Assembly (NCBI RefSeq): GCF_024648885.1
Contig: NZ_JANBBF010000008.1
Span: 868,001 to 932,000, forward strand
Direction: 5' to 3'
DNA: 64,000 bases
DNA from: Prauserella salsuginis
Lineage (GTDB): Bacteria > Actinomycetota > Actinomycetes > Mycobacteriales > Pseudonocardiaceae
The notes beneath the pieces are model-generated. The model was not told where the DNA came from. It searched no databases and saw nothing but the letters and a program-made list of their open reading frames with translations. Below are positions 26,488-35,319 of this stretch, piece after piece. The translations under genes and the position numbers were made by a program. Position 1 is the first letter of the stretch, and each line of letters opens with the position of its first letter.

Positions 26488-27696
26488 TCAGGCGTCCTCG
26501 GAGGTCCACTCGTCCCACGACATCTGCCACACACTCCAGCCGTCGGTCGGTTCGAGTGTTTGCCCACCCGCGTTCCGCACGGTGATCAGATCACCGGGTT
26601 TCGAGTTCTTCATCAGCCACGCGGCGTTCTCCGTGGACAGGTTGATGCACCCGTGACTGGTGTTGGTATTGCCCTGATACCCCACCGACCACGGCGCCGA
26701 ATGGTAGAAGATGCCCGAGTACGACATCCGAGTCGCGTACTCGACCCACAGCCGGTAGCCGTCACCGCTGTCGGTCGGCACGCCGTAGGTGCTGGAATCC
26801 ATCGTGTAGCCGTTGTGCTCGCTCATCACCGTGTAGGTGCCGTTCGGTGTCGGCGAGGACGACTTGCCCATCGAGATCGGCATTCGCCTGACCCGTTCGT
26901 CGTCGACGAACACGGACATGTGATGCGACTTCCCGTCCGCGATAGCGGTGACCTTGCGGCCGATCTCCAGCGAGGCCTGCTGATCCTCGGCTCCGTAGAG
27001 GCCACCGCCGAGCGGTTTGCCGTAGATCGCCGCATCGACGGTGACTTTCGTACCGGGCTCCCAGTACGCCTTCGGCCGCCACGTCACCTCGGAGTCACTG
27101 CGCCAGCGGAACGCACCCTCGGTGTCGTTGTCGGTGCGGACGCGCAACGCCCGCTCGGCGAGCTTGCGGTCGGGGACGTCGGTGCTGAACGTGAACACCA
27201 GCGGCATACCGACGCCGACCTTCTGGCCCTCCTGCACGTTGAGATAGACCTCGGCCTGCCCCTGTGGGACGAGCGTGGTGAACGTCGCCTTCTCCGTGAC
27301 GGTCTCGCCGTCGTCCCCCTCGGCGGTCGCCTTCAGCGTGTAGGTCTTGCCGTACCCGAGCGGTTCGGACGCCCGCCACGCGGTGTCCTGCTGTGTCGTG
27401 CCGCCGTCGACGACGGTGCCGTCCTCACCCACGAGGGAGGCCTCGGTGATCGTGCCGTGCTGCACCGTGGCCGTGAACGCGCGGCCGGGCGCGACGTCGT
27501 CGGCTCCCTGTCTCACCGACAGGTCCAGCTCGGCAGGCTGCGCTGGCCGCGTCGTGTCCCCGGAACCATCCCCACCGCCACTCGCGCCGCGTTCCTGTGC
27601 CGTCGACGTGCATCCCGCGGCGAGCACGCCCCCGACGATCATGATCGTTGCCAGCCGCGCCCAGCTGCCCGGTGCGGCCATCCCCCAACGCCCCAT
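26488..27696 (-). CDS. L,D-transpeptidase lipoprotein (LdtMt2-like)
   Basis: 402 residues from ATG 27696, with AAAGG upstream. Signal/lipobox IMIVGGVLAAGC anchors it outside the membrane. Two immunoglobulin-like domains (about residues 55-145 and 150-250) precede the YkuD catalytic domain. The catalytic motif is TSHGCINLSTENAAWL with the His-Gly-Cys nucleophile, preceded by FYHSAPWSVGYQGN. These enzymes make 3-3 cross-links in peptidoglycan and resist most beta-lactams except carbapenems. All catalytic residues are present. Confidence 0.95.
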   Translation of the reverse strand: MGRWGMAAPGSWARLATIMIVGGVLAAGCTSTAQERGASGGGDGSGDTTRPAQPAELDLSVRQGADDVAPGRAFTATVQHGTITEASLVGEDGTVVDGGTTQQDTAWRASEPLGYGKTYTLKATAEGDDGETVTEKATFTTLVPQGQAEVYLNVQEGQKVGVGMPLVFTFSTDVPDRKLAERALRVRTDNDTEGAFRWRSDSEVTWRPKAYWEPGTKVTVDAAIYGKPLGGGLYGAEDQQASLEIGRKVTAIADGKSHHMSVFVDDERVRRMPISMGKSSSPTPNGTYTVMSEHNGYTMDSSTYGVPTDSGDGYRLWVEYATRMSYSGIFYHSAPWSVGYQGNTNTSHGCINLSTENAAWLMKNSKPGDLITVRNAGGQTLEPTDGWSVWQMSWDEWTSEDA

Positions 27697-27994
27697 CGAC
27701 AACCTTTCAGTTGACGTTGTCAGTCCTTCGTGCGAATACCGCCAGTCTGCCGGATCACACCCCGTGTGCAGGGCGGAGTTAATAGGAGTGAGACGTACGA
27801 GCACCCCGATTCGTTGCGTCGTCTGCCGGTGCCGTCACTTCCACCTCCGCCCCAGCGCCGACGTGCGATGATGCGGAACCGGAGGGGGGTCGTTCGGGGC
27901 CGGTACACACCGTGCTAATCTTTTTCCCGTCGCAAGGGAGACCGAGGACGCCGCGCCGGACAGGCCGAAGCGACCGGGTTTTCATTCGCGTGAC

Positions 27995-28070
27995 GCGCCG
28001 TTAGCTCAATAGGCAGAGCAGCTGGCTCTTAACCAGCGGGTTCGGGGTTCGAGTCCCTGACGGCGCACCA
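27995..28070 (+). tRNA. tRNA-Lys (CTT anticodon)
   Basis: Acceptor GCGCCGT pairs exactly with ACGGCGC. D-arm is TAGCTCAATAGGCAGAGCA. Anticodon arm CTGGCTCTTAACCAG has the CTT anticodon. T-arm contains GGTTCGAGTCC. Encoded CCA is at 28068-28070. Confidence 0.97.
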
Positions 28071-28071
28071 C

Positions 28072-28102
28072 AGCCCCAGGCCATCGGTCTGGGGCTCTTC
28101 TT
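28072..28102 (+). terminator. Terminator after tRNA-Lys
   Basis: An 8-bp stem AGCCCCAG/CTGGGGCT is followed by CTTCTTCATT, immediately downstream of the tRNA. Confidence 0.75.
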
Positions 28103-28508
28103 CATTCCGGCCCGTTTCTTTCAGGCCCCTTCTCCGTTCGGGTCGAAGTCACTATCGGTTCGAACGAAGCCACTCCGCGTTCGCCGCCGGTCCGGCGCGA
28201 GCCGATGCGCACCCTCCCAAGCCCGCGATCGAAACGCGGCACCCCGACCCGCCAGCCCGCCGTAGTACGCGTGTCTGCAGCGGGGGCCGACGGACCGAAC
28301 GTGGTACAGACCACTCGACCGAACGACGGGCCACGCCGGACCGCAGTAACCCACCGAACGCGAGTCACGCCGTGCACCGCAGCATGCGGCACCGACAGCG
28401 AGGCGCGCGATCCCATGTCGCGCCGTGGGATCGCGCGCCTCGCCCCAGGTGGGCACCGTGTCCGTGCCGTGCCGGCACACGCAGGTCGGCACGTGCCGGA
28501 ACGGTGCG
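28103..28508. other. Gene-free gap downstream of tRNA-Lys and the symporter gene
   Basis: 406 bp. Open frames exist on both strands but have no recognisable similarity, ribosome-binding site or domain. The notable content is the perfect 16-bp inverted repeat at 28400-28441 and a run of GTGCCGG/CCGGCAC-type short inverted repeats at 28455-28505. Confidence 0.5.
28400..28441 (-). terminator. Perfect 16-bp hairpin downstream of the symporter gene
   Basis: GAGGCGCGCGATCCCA and its exact complement flank a 10-nt loop, about 70 bp past the symporter stop codon. Terminator is the simplest reading. Confidence 0.6.
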
Positions 28509-29870
28509 TCAGACCGGCGCGCCCTCCTTGACGTTCTCCTCGCTCGCTCTGGCACCCGTGTCCGTCAACAGCGGCGGCGCACTCGGAGCGTCGAGCACCT
28601 CGTCGTCGAGCAGCCCCTCGGTGCGAGCGACCACGGTCGGCACCGCGATCTGGCCCGCGACGTTGGTCGCCGTGCGCATCATGTCCATGATCGGGTTCAC
28701 CGAGTAGATCAGCGCGATGCCCGTGGCGACCTGCGCCGGGTCGAGCCCGATGACCGTCCCGGTGAGCGTCAGCGCGGTGAGCCAGCCCGTGGTGCCCGCC
28801 GTGGCGAGCGCGCCGAACACGGCCACCACGACGATGCCGAGGTACTGCCCGACACTCAGCGAAACCCCGGAGATGTTGGCGATGAAGATCGCGCCGATGG
28901 CGGGAAAGACCGCAGCGCAACCATCCATTTTGGTCGCACTCGCGAGCGGCGTCGCGAAGGCTGCGTAGCCGGGGTCGACACCCAGATTCACCGTCGTCTG
29001 CCGCGTCAACGGCAGCGTCGCGCCCGACGACTGCGACACGAACGCGAATTGGATCGCCGTCCACGCCTTACCGAAGAAGCGTCCCGGGCTCACCCTCGCC
29101 ACCAGACGGAGCAACGTCGGGTAGACGACGAACATGACCAGTCCACTGCCGACGTACACGGCCACCGTCATCGACAGCAGCGGCCGGAACAGCGAATCGC
29201 CGTACTCGGCCACAGCGGCACCGATGAGACCGAGAATGCCCAGCGGAGCCAGCCGCACGATCCAGCCGAGGTACCGCTGGATGATCTCGAACACGCTCGT
29301 GACGACGTCGATGAACGGCGCGGCGCGCTCGCCCAGACTGTAGGCAGCGGCGCCGATCACCAGCGCCAGGAACAGCACCTGGAGCGTCTGCCCGTCGGCG
29401 AACGCGGCGACGAAGTTGTCCGGCACGATGCCGTCGAGGAACGCCGTCCACGAACCCCACTCCCCGACGCTGCCGGCGGCCTTCTCGGCGTTCTCGGCCG
29501 TGGCCTCGACCCCGCCGAGACCACCGCTGCCCGGGTTGAACAGCAGGCCCACTCCGATGCCGATCAGTACGGCGATCAGGGACGTCGTCGCGAACCACGC
29601 GACCGTCTTCCCGCCGAGCCGCGCCGCGGTGCGCCCGCCGCCGAGTCCGCGGAGGCTGTTGATACCGACGATGATCGCGGTGAACACCAGCGGCACCACC
29701 GCGATCTGCAGCAGGGTGGTGAACACCGAACCGATGTGGTCCAGCACCTCGGCGAGCCAGGTCGTCCCTGTGACGCGGGCCAACGCGCCCAGCCCGGCAC
29801 CGAGGAGGAGAGAACCGATGACCGCGGACGCGAAGACCGCGGGTTTCGTATACACGCGCAGCAAGGACAC
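28509..29870 (-). CDS. Dicarboxylate/amino acid:cation symporter (DAACS, GltP/DctA-like)
   Basis: 453 residues from GTG 29870, with GGAG at suitable spacing. About eight hydrophobic helices. The re-entrant loop serine-rich motif is FVSQSSGATLPLTRQ (about residue 275) and the substrate-binding segment is NPIMDMMRTATNVAGQ (about 400), both diagnostic of the sodium/proton-coupled glutamate/C4-dicarboxylate carriers. The C-terminal 35 residues are acidic and probably cytoplasmic. A much longer in-frame extension upstream is not conserved. Substrate (glutamate, aspartate or dicarboxylate) unresolved. Confidence 0.92.
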   Translation of the reverse strand: MSLLRVYTKPAVFASAVIGSLLLGAGLGALARVTGTTWLAEVLDHIGSVFTTLLQIAVVPLVFTAIIVGINSLRGLGGGRTAARLGGKTVAWFATTSLIAVLIGIGVGLLFNPGSGGLGGVEATAENAEKAAGSVGEWGSWTAFLDGIVPDNFVAAFADGQTLQVLFLALVIGAAAYSLGERAAPFIDVVTSVFEIIQRYLGWIVRLAPLGILGLIGAAVAEYGDSLFRPLLSMTVAVYVGSGLVMFVVYPTLLRLVARVSPGRFFGKAWTAIQFAFVSQSSGATLPLTRQTTVNLGVDPGYAAFATPLASATKMDGCAAVFPAIGAIFIANISGVSLSVGQYLGIVVVAVFGALATAGTTGWLTALTLTGTVIGLDPAQVATGIALIYSVNPIMDMMRTATNVAGQIAVPTVVARTEGLLDDEVLDAPSAPPLLTDTGARASEENVKEGAPV

Positions 29871-29994
29871 GAAGCCGCTCCGAAGACGGGGTTGCCGATA
29901 GATCCGGTATCGACAACACGGCGGGCCCCCGCCGTCTTCCTCGTCCCAGATCGTGGAACCCGGCCGGTCCGGCGGCCCTACCTCAGCTGGGACG

Positions 29995-30735
29995 ATGGCA
30001 GGTGTGACGACGCCCGAACGCCGACCGGCCCGCCGCGCACCCGACGGCAGCGGTTGGCGCACCCGCGCGAATCTGGTCGTGCCGGTCCTGCTCAGCCTGT
30101 TCGGGCTAGCGATGGTGGTCTGCGCCGCGCTGCCCGTGATCGGCGCGCCGCCGGGCGCCCGTGTCCTGCTCGCCGGGTTCGGCGCCGTCCTCCTGCTGCT
30201 GGCCTGGCCGAACGGCCGCCGCGGCAGGCGCGCACCGTATCCGACGATCCACGACGGCGTTGCTGCCACGGCCGTCCCTCGGCGGGGCATCCGGCTGTCC
30301 TCGGCGATGGCGACGCTCGTGCTGGGAGTGACGCTCGTCGTCGCGGCCGTCGGCTCCTGGCGGGTCGACGGCGAAGCGGAACCCGTGATGGCCGTGCTCG
30401 GCGGGCTCGTCACTCTCGCCGGTGCCGCCACGGCCTTCCATCCGCGCGCCCGCAGGCCCGCGCCGCTCCTGGTCACCGCTCAAGGGCTCGCCGTACCCGA
30501 CGTGGACGGGTACGGCGAGACACCGTGGCCCGACGTCGCCTCGATCGACCGCGGTTGGACGTTCGTCGGGAGGCGGTGGACGTTCCCGCGCCACTACCGC
30601 AACCACATCGCGGTGACCGGCCGCGACGGCGCGTGCCTGGCGTTGCTGCCGATCGAACGGTTCGCCGGCGATCCCGCGGCGGTGCTCGCCCTCCTGCGGT
30701 CCCACCATGCCGAGCACGCGAGCGAGGCGACCTGA
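29995..30735 (+). CDS. PH-like domain membrane protein, hypothetical
   Basis: 246 residues from ATG 29995; the GTG at 30003 is an alternative in a different frame, so it is rejected. Two pairs of hydrophobic helices (LVVPVLLSLFGLAMVVCAALPVIG with VLLAGFGAVLLLLAWP, then SAMATLVLGVTLVVAAVGSW with PVMAVLGGLVTLAGAATAF) precede a soluble C-terminal domain with a bacterial PH-like beta pattern (LLVTAQGLAVPDVDGYGETPWPDVASIDRGW). This layout is common in actinobacteria; function unknown. Convergent with the PucR gene. Confidence 0.7.
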   Translation: MAGVTTPERRPARRAPDGSGWRTRANLVVPVLLSLFGLAMVVCAALPVIGAPPGARVLLAGFGAVLLLLAWPNGRRGRRAPYPTIHDGVAATAVPRRGIRLSSAMATLVLGVTLVVAAVGSWRVDGEAEPVMAVLGGLVTLAGAATAFHPRARRPAPLLVTAQGLAVPDVDGYGETPWPDVASIDRGWTFVGRRWTFPRHYRNHIAVTGRDGACLALLPIERFAGDPAAVLALLRSHHAEHASEAT

Positions 30736-30752
30736 CCACCGGCCGGACGCCG

Positions 30753-32381
30753 TCATCGGTGGCGGAGGCGCACGGCCAGCTGGAGTTCCAGCAACAGCCG
30801 GTCCGAAGAGTCGCGCAGGTCCAGCCCCGTCAGCTGTTCCACGCGGCGCAGGCGGTACCGCAGCGTGTTCGGATGCACCCGCACGCGTTCGGCCGCGCTG
30901 CGGACGTCGCCGTGGCAGGCCAGGAACGCCGCGGCGCTCGCGCGCAGCTCGGTGCCGTGGCGGTCGTCGTACTCGCCCAACGCGTCGACCCGCGGGTCGT
31001 GCATCTCCGGACGCGAGCCGACCATGTCGAGGATCTCGCCCAGCAGCACCGCGGTCCGGGATTCGGCGAGCGTCGTCACCCGCCCCTGCGGCGGGGTGTC
31101 GGCGGTGCCGTCCAGGACCCGATCCACCTCGGCACGTGCCGCCGCGACGTCCCCGAGCCGGGCGACCCCGCCCGCGATCGCCGCGCGCAACACCACCGAC
31201 CGCGTCTCCTCGAGCGCCCCGACCAGCTGCCGCGCCCACGCCGCGACCGCCTGCTGCGAGCTGTACCCGGGAAGCAGGACGTAGGCACGGTCGCCGAGCA
31301 TCGTCGTCACCGAGTCACGGCGGAAGGCGCTCGCGTGCAGCCGCAGCACGCTGCCGGTCCGGCCGAGACGTCCCGGCTCCGAGGCCGCGAACCCGATCAC
31401 CGCGACCGGACCGGCCGACGGCAGGTTCAGCGCACCCGCCAGTGACGGCACGTCCACGCCCTCGCCGTGCAGCCCGAACAGCCGCTGGATGAGCATCTCC
31501 TCCGTGGACGGCGCGTTGTGGGTGCGCACGATGATCCGTGCCGCGATCGCCGCGGCGCCCCGCAGCACGTCCGCGGCATCCGGCGAGAACGGCTGCTCAC
31601 CCTGCTGCAGCCAGATCGATCCCAGCGTGCGCCCGGTCTCCCCGTCATCAGCCGGTTCACGGATACCGACGACCAGCCGTCGTTTCGTGCCGAGCTCGGC
31701 GTGCTCGGGCACGTCGACGACCTCGTCGCCGGTGCGCAGCCGGTCGTAGACGCCCCATCGGTGCAGCACCCGCAGGTAGTCGCGCGGGCCTTCCCTCCCG
31801 AGGATCGACAGGGTGCGCAGTTCGTCGGCGGTCTCGTCGGACGGCGAGTGGGCCAGCACCCGCGAGGCGGCGTCCTCGATCGACACCATGCCGCCCGCGT
31901 TGCGCGCGACGCTCTGTGCCAGGTCGAACAGGTCCGTGTCGGCGGCGAGCAGGTCGGGGTCGGCGGGTGCGGTGGGTTGCCGGTGGCTGCGGTCGAGCAT
32001 GCGCTGTACCCGCGGGAAGACGTGGTCCCAGCGCGCCCGGGGATGCACCTCGACGAACGCCACCCCTGCGCTCCGGGCCGCCTCGTGCACCTCCGGCGAC
32101 GCCGTCTTCGACAGCACGGCTCGGGGCCGCAGACTCGCCGGCCTCCCGGTCAGCGCGGCGAAGTACGCCAGCTCCTCGTCATCGCGCACCCCCACGTGCA
32201 CGCACACGTCGGGGGCGGAGGTCTTCTCCTCCGCCGGCCCGCCATCGGCGAGCTCCGCGCCGTCGACGAGCGCCACCGAGGAGACCACCGCGGACGGATC
32301 GCCCACGACCGCGCCCACGACGGCGGTGTCGAGGGCGTCGACGAGTTCGCGCAGCGTGCTCGCGCGACCGCTGTCGGCCAT
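30753..32381 (-). CDS. PucR-type transcriptional regulator of proline catabolism
   Basis: 542 residues. N-terminal PucR-like domain, central GGDEF-like region (LRAAIAGGVARLGDVAAARAEVDRVL), and a C-terminal helix-turn-helix: GDVRSAAERVRVHPNTLRYRLRRVEQLTGLDLRDS, the PucR/CdaR output signature. Divergent from pruA-proline dehydrogenase across a 151-bp gap that contains two TTGTCCGAT motifs, so it is very likely their activator, sensing proline or a derivative. Equivalent PucR regulators sit next to proline catabolic genes in other actinobacteria. Confidence 0.9.
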   Translation of the reverse strand: MADSGRASTLRELVDALDTAVVGAVVGDPSAVVSSVALVDGAELADGGPAEEKTSAPDVCVHVGVRDDEELAYFAALTGRPASLRPRAVLSKTASPEVHEAARSAGVAFVEVHPRARWDHVFPRVQRMLDRSHRQPTAPADPDLLAADTDLFDLAQSVARNAGGMVSIEDAASRVLAHSPSDETADELRTLSILGREGPRDYLRVLHRWGVYDRLRTGDEVVDVPEHAELGTKRRLVVGIREPADDGETGRTLGSIWLQQGEQPFSPDAADVLRGAAAIAARIIVRTHNAPSTEEMLIQRLFGLHGEGVDVPSLAGALNLPSAGPVAVIGFAASEPGRLGRTGSVLRLHASAFRRDSVTTMLGDRAYVLLPGYSSQQAVAAWARQLVGALEETRSVVLRAAIAGGVARLGDVAAARAEVDRVLDGTADTPPQGRVTTLAESRTAVLLGEILDMVGSRPEMHDPRVDALGEYDDRHGTELRASAAAFLACHGDVRSAAERVRVHPNTLRYRLRRVEQLTGLDLRDSSDRLLLELQLAVRLRHR

Positions 32382-32404
32382 CGGATACCTCCCTCACGCG
32401 GTCG

Positions 32405-32445
32405 TTGTCCGATTGGACGAAGTATTCCCGCTCGCTTTGTCCGAT
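32405..32445. promoter_or_regulatory. Paired TTGTCCGAT motifs in the pucR-pruA gap
   Basis: TTGTCCGAT occurs at 32405-32413 and 32437-32445, exactly 32 bp apart (about three helical turns). The first copy is also half of a GTCC-GATT-GGAC dyad. Both lie between the regulator and pruA start codons. Confidence 0.5.
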
Positions 32446-32532
32446 CGGCTCAGTTTACGGATGCTCACGCGCTGCTTCACTACCCACGTGTGCGAACCCG
32501 CTCGCACGTCCGCGAAGGAGGTCTCGAGGTCC

Positions 32533-34170
32533 ATGGACGGCATCACCAACGTTCCGCAGCCGGCGAACGAACCGGTCAACTCGTACGCGCCCGGCACACC
32601 CGAACGCGCCCGGCTGGAGGCGAAGCTGGCCGAGCTGGACGCGAACCCCACCGAGGTCCACCACGTCATCGGCGGCGAGCATCGCCGCAGCGCGACGACC
32701 GTGCAGAACGTGGTGCAGCCACACAAGCACGCCTCCGTGCTCGGCACGTTCACGCACGCCACGCGGCAGGACGTCAGCGACGCCGTCGAGGCGGCCGATG
32801 CCGCGGCGCCCGCATGGGCGGCCATGCCGTTCGACGAGCGGGCCGCGATCTTCCTGCGCGCCGCCGACCTGCTGTCCGGTCCGTGGCGCGAGACCATCGC
32901 CGCCGCGACGATGCTGGGCCAGTCGAAGACCGCCTACCAGGCCGAGATCGACGCCCCGTGCGAGCTCATCGACTTCTGGCGGTTCAACGTCCACTTCGCA
33001 CGTCAGCTGATGACCGAACAGCCGCTGTCGGTGCCCGGCGTGTGGAACCGCGTCGAGTACAGGCCGCTCGAAGGATTCGTCTACGCGGTCACGCCGTTCA
33101 ACTTCACCGCCATCGCCGGCAACCTGCCCACCGCACCCGCGCTCATGGGCAACACGGTCGTGTGGAAGCCGTCGGACACCCAGGCCGTGTCGGCGTACCT
33201 GACGATGCAGCTGCTCGAGGCGGCCGGCCTGCCCAAGGGCGTCATCAACCTCGTCACCGGCCCCGGCCCCGACATCTCCGACGTCGTGCTGCCCGACCCG
33301 CGCCTGTCCGGCATCCACTTCACCGGCTCCACGCAGACGTTCCAGACCCTCTGGGCCGAGGTCGGCACCAACATCTCGCGCTACCGCTCCTACCCGCGCC
33401 TGGTCGGCGAGACCGGCGGCAAGGACTTCGTCGTCGCACACAGCTCGGCCAACCCCGACGTCCTCACGACCGCGCTGATCCGCGGCGCGTTCGACTACCA
33501 GGGCCAGAAGTGCTCCGCGGCCTCGCGCGCGTTCATCCCGCGATCGGTGTGGGCGAAGATGGGCGAGGACCTCATCGCCAAGACCAGCGCCCTCTCCTAC
33601 GGCGACGTGGCCGACCTGTCTAACTACGGCGGAGCCGTCATCGACAAGCGCTCGTTCGACCGCAACGCCGCCGCACTGGAGCGCGCCAAGTCGACGCCGA
33701 GCCTGACGGTCGCCGCCGGCGGCGGCGCCGACGACAGCGTCGGCTACTTCATCGAGCCGACGATCCTGCTCGGCGACGACCCGACCGACGAGGCGTTCCA
33801 GCAGGAGTACTTCGGCCCGATCCTGGCGATCCACGTCTACGACGACTCGAAGCCGGGCGCGTTCGATGAGATCCTGGAGACGGTGGACTCCGGCTCGGCG
33901 TACGCCCTGACCGGCGCGGTGATCGCGGACGACCGCGACGCCGTGGCCAGGGCGTCCGAAAAGCTGCGGTTCGCCGCGGGCAACTTCTACATCAACGACA
34001 AACCGACCGGTTCGATCGTGGGTCAGCAGCCGTTCGGCGGTGCCCGCGCCTCGGGCACCAACGACAAGGCGGGTTCGCCGCAGAACCTGCTGCGGTGGGC
34101 CTCGGCACGCTCCATCAAGGAGACCTTCGTGGCCCCGACCGATCACCGCTACCCGCACCAGGGGGTGTGA
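32533..34170 (+). CDS. pruA: L-glutamate gamma-semialdehyde (P5C) dehydrogenase
   Basis: 545 residues from ATG 32533, with AAGGAGG about 15 nt upstream. Oxidises glutamate semialdehyde to glutamate, the second step of proline breakdown. NAD-binding and active-site segments are FVYAVTPFNFTAIAGNLPTAPALMGNTVVWKPS, GIHFTGSTQTF, ETGGKDFVVAH and GAFDYQGQKCSAASR (catalytic Cys about 325). The length matches the monofunctional family. Proline dehydrogenase starts 5 bp after its stop. Confidence 0.97.
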   Translation: MDGITNVPQPANEPVNSYAPGTPERARLEAKLAELDANPTEVHHVIGGEHRRSATTVQNVVQPHKHASVLGTFTHATRQDVSDAVEAADAAAPAWAAMPFDERAAIFLRAADLLSGPWRETIAAATMLGQSKTAYQAEIDAPCELIDFWRFNVHFARQLMTEQPLSVPGVWNRVEYRPLEGFVYAVTPFNFTAIAGNLPTAPALMGNTVVWKPSDTQAVSAYLTMQLLEAAGLPKGVINLVTGPGPDISDVVLPDPRLSGIHFTGSTQTFQTLWAEVGTNISRYRSYPRLVGETGGKDFVVAHSSANPDVLTTALIRGAFDYQGQKCSAASRAFIPRSVWAKMGEDLIAKTSALSYGDVADLSNYGGAVIDKRSFDRNAAALERAKSTPSLTVAAGGGADDSVGYFIEPTILLGDDPTDEAFQQEYFGPILAIHVYDDSKPGAFDEILETVDSGSAYALTGAVIADDRDAVARASEKLRFAAGNFYINDKPTGSIVGQQPFGGARASGTNDKAGSPQNLLRWASARSIKETFVAPTDHRYPHQGV

Positions 34171-34175
34171 TCACC

Positions 34176-35132
34176 ATGCCGTCTCCGCTGCGCACGAGCC
34201 TGCTCGCCGCGGCGAGGTCGAAGCGCCTCGAACGGATGGCCTCCCGGCTCTCGCTCACGCGCAAGGTCGTCGACCGCTTCGTGGCCGGCGAGACCGAACA
34301 GCAGGCGCTCGCCACCTCCCGGGACATCCTCGACTCGGGCCGGTTCATCACGATCGACCACCTCGGCGAGGACACCACGGACACCTCGCAGGCGACCGCG
34401 ACCGTGCAGGCCTACCTGTCGCTCCTGTCGGCTCTCGCGCCGCTGGCCGGCGAGCAGGCCGCGGCGGGCGGACCCCGTCCCGTGGAGGTCTCGCTGAAGT
34501 TGTCGGCCCTCGGCCAGTTCGTGGGAGCCGACGGAGATCGGATCGCGCTGGAGAACGCGCACAAGATCTGCACCGCGGCCGAGGAGGCCGGCGTGTGGGT
34601 CACGGTCGACGCCGAGGACCACACGACGACCGATTCGACGTTGTCGATCGTGCGCGAGCTGCGCAGCGATTTCCCGCAGCTGGGCACGGTGCTGCAGGCC
34701 TATCTCAAACGCACCGAGGCCGACTGCGCCGACCTGTCCGGACCGGGGTCCCGGATCCGGCTGTGCAAGGGCGCCTACGCCGAGCCGGCGAGCGTGGCCT
34801 ACCAGGGCGATGCGGTCGACGAGGCGTACGTGCGGTGCCTGCGGGTGCTGATGAACGGCCGCGGCTACCCGATGGTGGCCACGCACGATCCGGCGATGGT
34901 GCAGGCCGGACTTCGCCTGGCTACCGAGTCGGGCCGCGGCACCGACGAGTACGAGATGCAGATGCTCTACGGCGTCCGCGACACCGAGCAGCTCCGGCTC
35001 GTCGGGCAGCAGCGGCACCTGCGCGTGTACCTGCCCTACGGCACCGAGTGGTACGGCTACTTCATGCGCCGCCTTGCCGAGAAACCCGCCAATCTGGCGC
35101 TGTTCCTGAGGGCACTGACTTCGCAGAAGTGA
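34176..35132 (+). CDS. Proline dehydrogenase
   Basis: 318 residues; a FAD-dependent TIM-barrel enzyme oxidising proline to P5C. Family motifs are VEVSLKLSALGQ, WVTVDAEDHTTTDSTL, VLQAYLKRTEAD, RIRLCKGAYAEP, MVATHDPAM, YEMQMLYGVRD and VYLPYGTEWYGYFMRRLAEKPAN. It is the monofunctional actinobacterial form, co-transcribed with pruA. ATG 34176 is preferred; a GTG at 34167 that overlaps the pruA stop is an alternative. Confidence 0.96.
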   Translation: MPSPLRTSLLAAARSKRLERMASRLSLTRKVVDRFVAGETEQQALATSRDILDSGRFITIDHLGEDTTDTSQATATVQAYLSLLSALAPLAGEQAAAGGPRPVEVSLKLSALGQFVGADGDRIALENAHKICTAAEEAGVWVTVDAEDHTTTDSTLSIVRELRSDFPQLGTVLQAYLKRTEADCADLSGPGSRIRLCKGAYAEPASVAYQGDAVDEAYVRCLRVLMNGRGYPMVATHDPAMVQAGLRLATESGRGTDEYEMQMLYGVRDTEQLRLVGQQRHLRVYLPYGTEWYGYFMRRLAEKPANLALFLRALTSQK

Positions 35133-35230
35133 CCGCCGGGCCGCGCTCCTGGTGCGCCCCAAAAGCACCGGAGGCTTGGGCCAGGGCTGGCCCCCCGGGG
35201 GGCGCGCCGGGGGTCGTCGGTGTCACATCG

Positions 35231-35268
35231 GGTGGCGGGTCCTCGGGGTGTCCCGGGGTCCCGCCACC
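35231..35268 (+). terminator. Hairpin after proline dehydrogenase
   Basis: A 9-bp stem GGTGGCGGG/CCCGCCACC spans a 20-nt loop that contains a further CGGGG/CCCGGGG pairing. It lies about 100 bp after the stop and before the -10-like TAGACT of the next gene. Confidence 0.5.
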
Positions 35269-35319
35269 GCCATAGACTCGCCCGCGATCGATGATCAACG
35301 GCGAAAGGCGCGCACAAGG

